A stretch of DNA of 64,000 nt from Pseudoxanthomonas sacheonensis. Its GTDB lineage: Bacteria > Pseudomonadota > Gammaproteobacteria > Xanthomonadales > Xanthomonadaceae. The notes beneath the pieces are model-generated. The model saw only the letters and a program-made list of their open reading frames with translations, was not told the origin of the DNA and did not search any database. The first letter of the stretch is position 1, and the number at the start of each line of letters is the position of its first letter. Below are positions 34,396 through 42,393 of this stretch, in pieces. The stretch is taken from the NCBI RefSeq assembly GCF_010093305.1, contig NZ_PDWS01000009.1, forward strand, positions 1 to 64,000, read 5' to 3'. The position numbers and the translations under genes were made by a program.

Positions 34396-35298
34396 TCAGC
34401 CCCGCAGCGCGGCCTGGAGTTGCGCGCGCAGTTCGGGCTTGTGGACGAAGGGATCGGTCGGGTTGCGCAGCGCCACCACGTCTTCGGCCTGCTGGCGAAC
34501 GCCTTCCAGCGCATCGGGATGGGAGACGATGTAGAAGGAATCGCTCCGTATCGCAACGAAAGTTCGCTGGGCGATATCGGCTGCGGTAAGTTTGCCCGAG
34601 GTGACCGCCTTGCTGACCATGGCCTGGGCGATCATTTGCGAACGGGTGGTCGGGGTCGCATTGACCAGATCGGCTGGCCGGTTGCGGTGCGACTGATGGA
34701 TGCCGGTGGGCACGAAATAAGGACATAGCACCGAGCAATGCACCTGATCGGTCACCAGGGACAGATCGTGGAAGAGCGTTTCGCTCAAGGACACCACCGC
34801 GTGCTTGGACACGTTGTAGGCACCCAGGTTCGGTTGATTCAACAAGCCCGCCATCGACGCCGTGTTGACGATATGGCCGCGATAGCCGGGATCGGCCTTG
34901 GCCGCGGCCAGCATCAGCGGGGTGAAAACGCGCACGCCGTGGATCACGCCCCACAGATTCACGCCCAGCGCCCATTCCCAGTCGCGCACGGTGTTTTCCC
35001 AGATCAGTCCGGCAGCACCGATACCGGCGTTGTTGAACACCAAGTGCACGCTGCCGAAAGCCGCCACGGTGGCTTCGGCAAGTGCCTCGATCTGTGCGCC
35101 GTTGGAAACATCCACTACCTGTGCGATGACTTCCGCGCCCTGCGCCTCCACCTCGGCACGCGTTTGCTCCAGTGCGTCGGCCTGGATATCGGCCAGCACC
35201 AGCTTCATGCCCAGCGATGCGCCGATGCGCGCGAACTCGCGGCCGAATCCCGAACCCGCACCGGTGATCACCGCCACCTTGCCCTTGAATTCCTTCAT
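34396..35298 (-). CDS. SDR-family oxidoreductase
   Basis: 300 residues of a classical short-chain dehydrogenase. The nucleotide-binding motif is ITGAGSGFGREFA (about 12-24), the strand motif is NNAGIGAAG, and the active-site YNVSKHAV supplies Tyr and Lys. A C-terminal extension of about 50 residues follows the core. I start at the ATG at 35298 (MKEFKGKVAVITG). It is the last gene of the acyl-CoA operon, 40 bases after the other SDR. An acyl or hydroxyacyl substrate is inferred from context. Confidence 0.88.
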   Translation of the reverse strand: MKEFKGKVAVITGAGSGFGREFARIGASLGMKLVLADIQADALEQTRAEVEAQGAEVIAQVVDVSNGAQIEALAEATVAAFGSVHLVFNNAGIGAAGLIWENTVRDWEWALGVNLWGVIHGVRVFTPLMLAAAKADPGYRGHIVNTASMAGLLNQPNLGAYNVSKHAVVSLSETLFHDLSLVTDQVHCSVLCPYFVPTGIHQSHRNRPADLVNATPTTRSQMIAQAMVSKAVTSGKLTAADIAQRTFVAIRSDSFYIVSHPDALEGVRQQAEDVVALRNPTDPFVHKPELRAQLQAALRG

Positions 35299-35338
35299 GC
35301 TGCCCTCCCAGGCGATGCTTCGTTCAAACCGCGCCCGT

Positions 35339-36118
35339 TCAAACCGCGCTATAGCCGCCGTCCACCGCCAGTATCTGGCCGGTAATATGCTTACCCGCAT
35401 CGGATGCGAACAACAAAGCCGCGCCCTTGAGGTCCTCCTCGTCGCCCAGCCGTTGCAGCGGCGAATTGCCGATCAGCGTCTCCTCGCCCAGCGCCTTGAT
35501 CAGCCCCTGCGACATCTTCGAAGGAAAGAACCCCGGAGCCAGCGCGTTGACGGTAATGCCGTACCTGCCCCACTCGCCCGCCAATGCACGGGTGAAGTTC
35601 ACCAGCGCGCCCTTGCTGGTGTTGTAGGCGATGGTCTGCATGGCGCCGGGCGGATTGCCGCGCAGGCCGGCGATGGAAGCGATATTGAGGATGCGGCCGT
35701 ACCTGCGCGGAATCATCGAGCGCTTGCCGATCTGCTGGGTGAGCAGGAACAGGCCGCGCATGTTGAGATTGAACACCTTGTCCCAGGCCTCGGCCGGATA
35801 GTCCTCGGCCGGCGCGCCCCAGCTTGCGCCCGCGTTATTGACCAGGATATCGACGTGCCCGAGCTTCCCGATCGCCGCACCGGCCAGTAGCGCGATATCG
35901 GCGTCCTTCGAGCCGTCGGCGGCCACCCAGTCGGCGTCTATCCCCAGTTTCTGCAGATGCGTCTGCGCCTGCTGCAATTCGTCCGCCTTGCGGGCCGACA
36001 GCACGATCCGGGCGCCGTAGCATCCCAGCGCTTCGGCCATCTGCAGGCCCAGCCCGCGTGAGCCGCCGGTGACGAGCGCGGTCCTGCCGGTGAGATCGAA
36101 AATATTCTTGTCAGCCAT
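35339..36118 (-). CDS. SDR-family oxidoreductase, 3-hydroxyacyl-type
   Basis: 259 residues. The coenzyme loop is VTGGSRGLGLQMAEALG, with NNAGASWG and active-site YNTSKGALVNFTRALAGEWG; GMN-like ending GQILAVDGGYSAV is typical of FabG-like enzymes. An aspartate-poor loop suggests NADP rather than NAD, weakly. It starts 24 bases after the acyl-CoA dehydrogenase and probably acts on a beta-hydroxyacyl-CoA in the same pathway. Confidence 0.88.
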   Translation of the reverse strand: MADKNIFDLTGRTALVTGGSRGLGLQMAEALGCYGARIVLSARKADELQQAQTHLQKLGIDADWVAADGSKDADIALLAGAAIGKLGHVDILVNNAGASWGAPAEDYPAEAWDKVFNLNMRGLFLLTQQIGKRSMIPRRYGRILNIASIAGLRGNPPGAMQTIAYNTSKGALVNFTRALAGEWGRYGITVNALAPGFFPSKMSQGLIKALGEETLIGNSPLQRLGDEEDLKGAALLFASDAGKHITGQILAVDGGYSAV

Positions 36119-36142
36119 GTTCTATGCCTTGCGAAGAGGGAA

Positions 36143-37969
36143 TCAGAAAAAAGCGTCCTGCATGTCCAGTGCGGTGCGGTCCAGACTGGCCAGCAGATCG
36201 AGCTGGGCATCGACCTTGGGCAGTTCCCAACGGAAGAAGTAACGCATGGCGCTGCGCTTTCCTTCGTAGAAACCGCCCTCCTTCGCTTCCGCCGCCAAAG
36301 CCTGCTCCAGCCATATCCAGGCGATGGCGATGTGGCCGAAGGCTTCCAGATAGACGGTCGCATTGGCCAGGGTCAGCTGCGCATCGCCCGCCGACCACAA
36401 GATGCGCGTCACTTCGGAAAGACGCTGGAAACGCTGCTCCAGGGCATTGGCGGATTCGGCCAGGCTCCCGTGCGCCCGCGCCTTGCCGACGGTTTCGGCC
36501 ACCCGGCTCGCGAACGATTTGAAAGCCGCGCCGTTTTCCGCCACCACCTTGCGGCCCAGCAGATCCAACCCCTGGATGCCATGCGTGCCTTCGTGGATGG
36601 GATTGAGGCGGTTGTCCCGGTAGAACTGCTCCACCTTGTAGTCGCGTGTGTAGCCGTAGCCGCCATGCACCTGGATAGCCAGGTCGTTGGCGGCCAGGCA
36701 CCACTGCGAAGGCCAGCTCTTGGCGATGGGCGTCAGGATGTCGAGCAAACGCGTCAGCTCCGCGCGTTCATCGGCATTGGTGGTCACCCGAGCCTGATCG
36801 ACCAGCCGCGCGCAGTAAAGATTGAAAGCCAAGGCGCCTTCCACATACGACTTCTGCGCCAACAGCATGCGTTTCACATCGGCGTGATGGACGATGCGGG
36901 TCTGCGGACTGGAAGGATCCTTGCCTTCATTGCCGATAGGACGGCCTTGCGGCCGGTTGCGCGCGTACTCCAGCGCATGCAGATAACCGGTGTAGCCCAG
37001 CGCCACCGCGCCCAGGCCTACGCCAATACGCGCCTCATTCATCATGTGGAACATGTAGGCCAGACCGTGGTGGGCTTCGCCGACCAGATAGCCGACCGCC
37101 CCGCCTTTTCCGCCGGGACGATGGCGCGTGCCTTCGCCGAAGTTCAACAGGCAATTGACCGTGCCGCGGTAGCCCATCTTGTGGTTGATGCCCGCCAGTT
37201 GCACATCGTTGCGCTCGCCGAGCGTGCCGTCTTCGCCAACCAGGAACTTGGGCACCAGCAGCAGCGAAATCCCTTTCACTCCCGGGATCAGCCGGCCATC
37301 CGGTCCGGGAATCTTCGCCAGCACCAGATGCACTATGTTCTCGGACAGTTCGTGGTCGCCGCCGGAGATCCACATCTTGTTGCCGGTCACGCGGTACTGG
37401 GGACCGAAAGCGGATTCGCCTTCGTAGTCGGCGCGCGTGGCGATGTCGGACAATGAGGAGCCCGCTTGCGGTTCCGACAGGCACATGGTGCCGAAATAAC
37501 GGCCTTCCAGCTCCGGCCTGACGAACGCCTGGATCTGCGCCTGACTGCCATGCGCCAGCAGCAGATTGGCGTTGCCCATGGTCAGCAGCGGATAGGCGCT
37601 GGTGGCGACGTTGGCCGCATACAGATAGGTCAGTCCCGCTTTCTCCACTACCGCCGGCAACTGCATGCCGCCGAGCGCGTAGTCGTGTCCGGCGGCGATC
37701 AATCCTGCATCGGCGAAAGCCCGCAGCGCCGGTCCGACTTCCTCTATCACCGCGACCGAGTTGCCGTCGAAATGCGGCTCGTGCTGGTCGGCTTTCTGAT
37801 TGTGCGGAGCGAACAGTTCGGTGGCGATGCGCTCGCAGGTATCCAGTGCCGCGTCGAAGGTTTCGCGGCTGTGGTCGGCGTAGCGTTCGGCACGGATCAG
37901 GGACTCGACGTCCAGCCATTCGTACAGCAGGAATTGCAGGTCGCGACGCGAGAGCAGCAGCGAGTCCAT
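36143..37969 (-). CDS. Acyl-CoA dehydrogenase, long form with extra C-terminal domain
   Basis: 608 residues, the length of the FadE-like branch with an additional C-terminal domain. Landmarks are YLYAANVATSAYPLLTMGNANLL, FGTMCLSEPQAGSSLSDI (FAD-binding), KMWISGGDHELSENIVHLVLAKIPG and IQVHGGYGYTRDYKVEQFYRDNRLNPIHEGTHGIQ around the catalytic base region. The usual glutamate base appears as E in HEGTHGIQ. I start at the ATG at 37969; a longer frame starts at TTG and is less likely. It oxidises an acyl-CoA using FAD and an electron-transfer flavoprotein. Confidence 0.92.
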   Translation of the reverse strand: MDSLLLSRRDLQFLLYEWLDVESLIRAERYADHSRETFDAALDTCERIATELFAPHNQKADQHEPHFDGNSVAVIEEVGPALRAFADAGLIAAGHDYALGGMQLPAVVEKAGLTYLYAANVATSAYPLLTMGNANLLLAHGSQAQIQAFVRPELEGRYFGTMCLSEPQAGSSLSDIATRADYEGESAFGPQYRVTGNKMWISGGDHELSENIVHLVLAKIPGPDGRLIPGVKGISLLLVPKFLVGEDGTLGERNDVQLAGINHKMGYRGTVNCLLNFGEGTRHRPGGKGGAVGYLVGEAHHGLAYMFHMMNEARIGVGLGAVALGYTGYLHALEYARNRPQGRPIGNEGKDPSSPQTRIVHHADVKRMLLAQKSYVEGALAFNLYCARLVDQARVTTNADERAELTRLLDILTPIAKSWPSQWCLAANDLAIQVHGGYGYTRDYKVEQFYRDNRLNPIHEGTHGIQGLDLLGRKVVAENGAAFKSFASRVAETVGKARAHGSLAESANALEQRFQRLSEVTRILWSAGDAQLTLANATVYLEAFGHIAIAWIWLEQALAAEAKEGGFYEGKRSAMRYFFRWELPKVDAQLDLLASLDRTALDMQDAFF

Positions 37970-38003
37970 GCGTCGCCTCAACCGTTGGCGGGAAGAAGGC
38001 GCA

Positions 38004-39071
38004 TCAGGCGCGTCCGGCCTGTTGCGCGAAACGCCAGCCCAGTTCGGCCAACGGTTTGGCCTGGCGTCCGTATTCGGCGGCCTGCGGGCTGCTGGCGGTG
38101 CCTTCCTGCACGCGCTTGGCGATGCCCTGCAGGATCGCGGCGATGCGGAAGAGGTTGTAGGCCAGGTAGTAGCTCCAGTCGCCGGCCGCGCTGCGGCCGA
38201 TGCGCCGTTCGTAGGCGGTCACGTATTCGGACTCGCTTGGAATGCCCAGCGCTTGCAGGTCCAGCCCGGCCAGGCCGCGCATCGCCCCGCCCGGCACGAT
38301 ATGCCAGCTCATCAAGTGGTAGGCGAAATCGGCCAGCGGATGGCCCAAGGTGGAAAGCTCCCAGTCGATCACCGCCAGGATGCGCGGTTCGGTGGGGTGG
38401 AAGATGACGTTGTCCAGCCGGTAGTCGCCGTGCACCAGCGACACCTGCGGACTTTCTTCCTGTGGTATGTGCAGCGGCAGCCATTCGATCAGCTTGTCCA
38501 TGGCCTCGATGCTGCCGGTTTCGCTGGCGCGGTACTGGCGCGTCCAGCGATCGACCTGACGCGAGAAGTAATTGCCGGCCTTGCCGTAGTCGGCCAATCC
38601 CAGCGCGGCGAAATCGACATCGTGCAGTGCGGCGATGACGCGATTGAGCTCGTCGTACAAGGCGGCCCGTTCGGCCGGTTCGACGCCCGGCAGCGATTGC
38701 TCCCAGAAGATGCGCCCTTCCACGAAATCCATCACGTAGAAAGCGCGCCCTATCACCGATTCGTCTTCGCACAGGCAATGCATGGCCGCCACTGGAACCG
38801 CACTGCCGGCCAGCGCGGCCTGCAGCCGGAACTCGCGCTCCACCGCATGCGCCGAGGGCAACAGCTGGGCTACCGGTGCTGGCTTGGAGCGCATGACGTA
38901 CTGGCGCTGGGGAGTGCTCAGCAGATAGGTCGGATTGGACTGGCCGCCCTTGAAGCGGGAGACCTGGATGGGACCCTCGAACCCGACGATGTGCTGTTGC
39001 AGATACGCGTCCAGGGCTCCTGTATCGAAAGGATCCTGCGTTGCGCCGCTGGATTTCGCTTCGACGGTCAT
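38004..39071 (-). CDS. APH-fold phosphotransferase, ACAD10/11-like
   Basis: 355 residues of the aminoglycoside-phosphotransferase fold. The nucleotide part reads FKGGQSNPTYLLS; the catalytic loop is LVHGDYRLDNVIFH and the metal motif is VIDWELSTLGHPLADFAY. This branch corresponds to the kinase domain of ACAD10/ACAD11, which phosphorylates 4-hydroxyacyl-CoAs. Here it sits 34 bases before an acyl-CoA dehydrogenase, so a hydroxyacyl-CoA route is a reasonable inference. Antibiotic resistance is unlikely. I start at the ATG at 39071, preceded by CCAGGCGA. It is the first gene of the operon facing the IclR gene. Confidence 0.88.
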   Translation of the reverse strand: MTVEAKSSGATQDPFDTGALDAYLQQHIVGFEGPIQVSRFKGGQSNPTYLLSTPQRQYVMRSKPAPVAQLLPSAHAVEREFRLQAALAGSAVPVAAMHCLCEDESVIGRAFYVMDFVEGRIFWEQSLPGVEPAERAALYDELNRVIAALHDVDFAALGLADYGKAGNYFSRQVDRWTRQYRASETGSIEAMDKLIEWLPLHIPQEESPQVSLVHGDYRLDNVIFHPTEPRILAVIDWELSTLGHPLADFAYHLMSWHIVPGGAMRGLAGLDLQALGIPSESEYVTAYERRIGRSAAGDWSYYLAYNLFRIAAILQGIAKRVQEGTASSPQAAEYGRQAKPLAELGWRFAQQAGRA

Positions 39072-39152
39072 GCGTTCGCCTGGCGCGATGAAGCCGTGGA
39101 TAGCTGTCGGGAACGGTGGCGCGCGTCTGGCATGGACATGGGTAAGCAATCT

Positions 39153-39175
39153 TTAGTTCTGTATGATGGAACTAA
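39153..39175. promoter_or_regulatory. Operator-like site of the acyl-CoA operon
   Basis: TTAGTTC, nine bases, GAACTAA: a perfect 7-bp inverted repeat. It lies 81 bases upstream of the phosphotransferase ATG. The same arms recur at 39291 next to the IclR gene. Confidence 0.8.
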
Positions 39176-39290
39176 GTTCCTGAGTATCGATCCATCGTAC
39201 TGAGTGACTTTGGTCTAAACAAGTTCGACAGTCGTTACGCGGCTAGTTTGCGGGGTCGCATGCCTTTCACGGCTACGCAATGATCAACAC

Positions 39291-39309
39291 AGTTCTGTAA
39301 TGCGGAACT
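39291..39309. promoter_or_regulatory. Operator-like site in front of the IclR gene
   Basis: AGTTC, nine bases, GAACT, with a spacer (TGTAATGCG) resembling the copy at 39153 (TGTATGATG). It ends 18 bases before the regulator ATG, suggesting autoregulation by IclR. Confidence 0.8.
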
Positions 39310-39326
39310 AACTGGAGATACCGGCA

Positions 39327-40145
39327 ATGGGCAACCCCAAACGCAAGCTCGACGCCTTCAGTCCTCTCGTCGACGAACGCCATCCGCAGTTCGTCACCGC
39401 CATCGCACGCGCGTTCTCGATTCTGCGCTGCTTCGAATTCGGCACCCAGCATTTGGGCAACCAGGAACTGGCGCGGCGGACCGGCTTGCCCAAGGCCACG
39501 GTTTCGCGGCTGACGTTCACTTTGTCCTCGCTCGGCTATCTCACTTATTCGGCCGCGTTGGAGAAATATTCTTTGGGCACGGCCGTGCTGTCGCTCGGGC
39601 ATGCCTTCATGAAAGGCAACGATGTGGTGGCCATCGCCCGTCCGTTGATGCGCGAACTGGCGGAGTACACGCAATCGGCGGTGATGCTGGCCGCCGCCGA
39701 CGGTATGCGCATGGTGTTGCTGGAGGTTTGCCAGGGCGACCCTACTTTCCAGATGAAGCTGGAACCCGGCGCTCGCGTGCCGCATGGCTCCACCGCCTTG
39801 GGCCGGGCCGACCTGGCCTCGCGCCCGCAGGAGGTATTCGACCGCAATCTGGCCGAGTTCGAGGCCGAATGCGAACCGGGCCTGTGGCCGAAGATCCGCA
39901 GCGGCATCGTGCGGGCGCGGCAGGACTACGAGAACTACGGCTTCTGTTTCTCGCTGGGCGACTGGAACCCGGATGTGTTCGCCATCGGCGTTCCCATGGT
40001 CTCGACCGATCGCAGTCGGGTGCTGGCGTTCAATTGCAGCGGGCGGGTGTCGGTGATGACGCGGGAGAAGCTGGTGCAGGATTTCGGGCCGAAGTTAGTG
40101 GCTTTGCGCGACAAGGTTTATGAAATGACTGAGGGAAGGTTCTGA
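39327..40145 (+). CDS. IclR-family transcriptional regulator
   Basis: 272 residues. A winged helix-turn-helix (LGNQELARRTGLPKATVSRLTFTLSSLGYLTY, about 42-72) precedes the IclR effector-binding domain (DGMRMVLLEVCQGDPTFQMKLEPGARVPHGSTALGRA). It is divergent from the phosphotransferase/acyl-CoA dehydrogenase/SDR operon. Two copies of AGTTC-N9-GAACT lie between them, so it very probably controls that operon and itself. The effector is unknown and could be an acyl-CoA or an organic acid. Confidence 0.92.
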   Translation: MGNPKRKLDAFSPLVDERHPQFVTAIARAFSILRCFEFGTQHLGNQELARRTGLPKATVSRLTFTLSSLGYLTYSAALEKYSLGTAVLSLGHAFMKGNDVVAIARPLMRELAEYTQSAVMLAAADGMRMVLLEVCQGDPTFQMKLEPGARVPHGSTALGRADLASRPQEVFDRNLAEFEAECEPGLWPKIRSGIVRARQDYENYGFCFSLGDWNPDVFAIGVPMVSTDRSRVLAFNCSGRVSVMTREKLVQDFGPKLVALRDKVYEMTEGRF

Positions 40146-40190
40146 GGGGAAATGTCTTCCGTCACATGCTCAACGCTGCTGGCGGCTCGC

Positions 40191-40346
40191 TTAGCCACTG
40201 CCGGAAAGCGGCGGCAGAGGCGGACTATCCCCGTACTCGGGTAATAAGCGGAGCATCAGAATTGCAGTGTGCTCGATGCCTCCGAAGGCCAGGACAAAGC
40301 GGCCGACTTCCAAAGCCCACGGATCGTGCCCATCTTTGATAGTCAT
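40191..40346 (-). CDS. Small protein of unknown function, possibly a truncated gene
   Basis: 51 residues from the ATG at 40346, which has AGGGGAAA at proper spacing. The middle (DPWALEVGRFVLAFGGIEHTAILMLRLLPEYGD) looks helical and protein-like. It resembles the N-terminus of longer uncharacterised proteins, after which this frame stops. It may be a remnant. Confidence 0.4.
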   Translation of the reverse strand: MTIKDGHDPWALEVGRFVLAFGGIEHTAILMLRLLPEYGDSPPLPPLSGSG

Positions 40347-40469
40347 GGATTTCCCCTGCGAAGCCATAGCTTGCATCAACGCACGCTCTTTAAGACGCGC
40401 GGCAGCCCGTACTGATTACCGAAAAACAATTAGGGCCACCTCGCGGCAGCCCTAAGTGTTTGAATCAAT

Positions 40470-40545
40470 TGGCGTCCCCACGGGGATTCGAACCCCGGTG
40501 TCCACCGTGAAAGGGTGGTGTCCTAGGCCTCTAGACGATGGGGAC
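40470..40545 (-). tRNA. tRNA-Glu (anticodon TTC)
   Basis: Read on the minus strand, a 76-nt cloverleaf: acceptor GTCCCCA with TGGGGAC, anticodon loop CTTTCAC (anticodon TTC), T-arm GGTTCGAATCC. The 3' CCA is encoded. It is followed by the gap before the IclR region. Confidence 0.97.
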
Positions 40546-40593
40546 GCTGTGAAACTTGTTCCCTACCCCGAACAGGCCTAATTGCCGGGATAT

Positions 40594-40669
40594 TGGTGGA
40601 GCCAGGCGGGATCGAACCGCCGACCTCCTGCATGCCATGCAGGCGCTCTCCCAGCTGAGCTATGGCCCC
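40594..40669 (-). tRNA. tRNA-Ala (anticodon GGC)
   Basis: Read on the minus strand, a 76-nt cloverleaf: acceptor GGGGCCA with TGGCTCC, D-arm AGCTCAGCTGGGAGAGC, anticodon loop ATGGCAT (anticodon GGC), T-arm GGTTCGATCC, with CCA encoded. It lies 48 bases upstream of tRNA-Glu in the same direction; the two may share a transcript. Confidence 0.97.
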
Positions 40670-40788
40670 ACGGGCTGGAAGGAGCGGAATTCTAGCTATC
40701 GCCCACGCATCGCGCAAGCTCTGTGACGAAGAAAGATGACTATTGTTTTCAGATTCGCCGCCGCGCGCAGGCGCCTACCAGCGACTTT

Positions 40789-41283
40789 TCAGTCCGCCGT
40801 GGCCACTTCCGCCACGTTTTCATCGCAGCGGCGCAGCGTGGCCACGCCATGGCCGCGCTCGGCCAGATATTCCAGCCACTTGCCCAGAAAGGTATTCATG
40901 CGCATGCGGTGGCCGATCAGCTCGGCCGGCGGCGGGTACATGCCGATCGCGTCCTGCCAGCGGCGGCCCACGTAGCAGTGCGTGGCCTCGGCCTGGCGCG
41001 CGTCGCGGTACACGCGCACGAAGGCCGAAGGGTCCGGCTCGCCGGTCTGCGGATCGCGCAGACCGTAGGTGAGGCGAAGCTCGACCGTATAGCGATGGGT
41101 CTGGATCACATCCAGATACAGGTCCAGCCCGTCGCCGATGCTGGACAGGTAGCGCCCCTCCACCAGATCGCCCGGCGCGAACAACCGGGTCAGTCTGGCG
41201 TGATTCTCCGCGTACAGCGCCATCAGCCAACCGAAACGGTTGAGTTTGGGGATGTTCGCAGTGCGGGCGACGGCTTGAGCCAT
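40789..41283 (-). CDS. DUF1249 family protein (YqiB-like)
   Basis: 164 residues. LMALYAENHARLTRLFAP and the string of short beta strands (LDLYLDVIQTHRYTVELRLTY, then FVRVYRDARQAEATHCYVG) match the DUF1249/YqiB family, cytoplasmic proteins of unknown function. It lies alone between the tRNA pair and ppsR. Confidence 0.85.
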   Translation of the reverse strand: MAQAVARTANIPKLNRFGWLMALYAENHARLTRLFAPGDLVEGRYLSSIGDGLDLYLDVIQTHRYTVELRLTYGLRDPQTGEPDPSAFVRVYRDARQAEATHCYVGRRWQDAIGMYPPPAELIGHRMRMNTFLGKWLEYLAERGHGVATLRRCDENVAEVATAD

Positions 41284-41424
41284 AGGCCGATCCTACACGT
41301 TGATTCGCGATTGCGGCAGCATTGACGAATCGCGCAGAACGGCCTAATTTAAGGTTCCTCCGCACGCCGTTCGGCCTGCGCGATTCCCACCGGCCTTCCA
41401 CGCACGCCGGCCTGCCCTCCCCGC

Positions 41425-42246
41425 CTAGAACATCTCCCGCTGCAACCCCAGCGTGGACATCACCTTGCTGGCGATTTCCTCGATGGACGTGTGCGTGGTG
41501 CTCAGCGTGGGAATGCGCTCCATCTGGAACATGCGCTCGGCGGCCAGCACCTCGCTTTTGCAGGTTTCCAGCTTGGCGTAGGCCGAATTGGGGCGGCGTT
41601 CCTGGCGGATCTGCTGCAAGCGTTCCGGATCGATGGTCAGGCCGAACAACTTGCGCCGATGCGCGCGCAGGCGGACCGGCAGGCGGTCGGTTTCCAGGTC
41701 CTGGTCGGTCAGCGGGTAATTGGCCGCGCGGATGCCGTAATGCAGCGCCAGATAGACGCAGGTCGGGGTCTTGCCCGCGCGGGACACCGCGACCAGGATC
41801 AGATCGGCCTCGTCGTAGTTGATGGCGATACCGTCGTCGTGGGTCAACGCGTAATTCATCGCGTTGATGCGGCGGTGGTAGGTCTCGAAATTCACCAGAC
41901 CATGCGCCTGCCCCACCCGCGACTGACGCAAGGCGCCCAGCTCCTTCTCCATCGGGTCGATGAAGGGCGCAAACACGTCCAGCATCAGCGCCCCGCTTTC
42001 GGCCAGGACCTCGCTGATGGCGGGGTCTACGTTGGAGTGGATCACGATGGGGCGGGCCTCGTGGCGCTGCCCGGCAGCGCGGATGCGTTCGGCGGCCTCA
42101 TGCGCCTTGAGCGGGTCGTCAACGAAGGAAATGCGGTCGGTAACGAAACTGAACCCACTGAACTGGGTCAGCAGGCTGTGGCCGATGGTCTCTGTGGTGA
42201 TCCCCGTACCGTCCGAGACATAGAACACAGGTCGCACGTTGGACAT
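41425..42246 (-). CDS. ppsR: PEP synthase regulatory protein (bifunctional kinase/pyrophosphorylase)
   Basis: 273 residues of the DUF299 family. The N-terminus [20 protein letters not shown] and the phosphate-loop-like [20 protein letters not shown] are diagnostic. It switches PEP synthase off and on by ADP-dependent phosphorylation and Pi-dependent dephosphorylation of a threonine. It is divergent from ppsA, which starts 147 bases away. I start at the ATG at 42246 ([12 protein letters not shown]). Confidence 0.95.
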   Translation of the reverse strand: MSNVRPVFYVSDGTGITTETIGHSLLTQFSGFSFVTDRISFVDDPLKAHEAAERIRAAGQRHEARPIVIHSNVDPAISEVLAESGALMLDVFAPFIDPMEKELGALRQSRVGQAHGLVNFETYHRRINAMNYALTHDDGIAINYDEADLILVAVSRAGKTPTCVYLALHYGIRAANYPLTDQDLETDRLPVRLRAHRRKLFGLTIDPERLQQIRQERRPNSAYAKLETCKSEVLAAERMFQMERIPTLSTTHTSIEEIASKVMSTLGLQREMF

Positions 42247-42393
42247 CGATACCACTCCTTCATCAACATGAAAACACTGGAAAATCAAGCTTGTCTGGGC
42301 TTGTCTTGCACTGCATCATAGCGATTCTTCCCATGGACACGGCCCTCGCCGTTGATCTTCGGCGAGGCGCACGACCGCTTTGGAGCGTTGCGC

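Noticed and set aside
38004-39071. Antibiotic-resistance aminoglycoside kinase
   Set aside because: The fold is shared, but the operon with acyl-CoA dehydrogenase and SDRs and the ACAD10/11-like sequence point to acyl-CoA metabolism.
40470-40669. The tRNA pair as an attachment site of a genomic island
   Set aside because: No integrase, direct repeat of a tRNA end or change in base composition is visible on either side.
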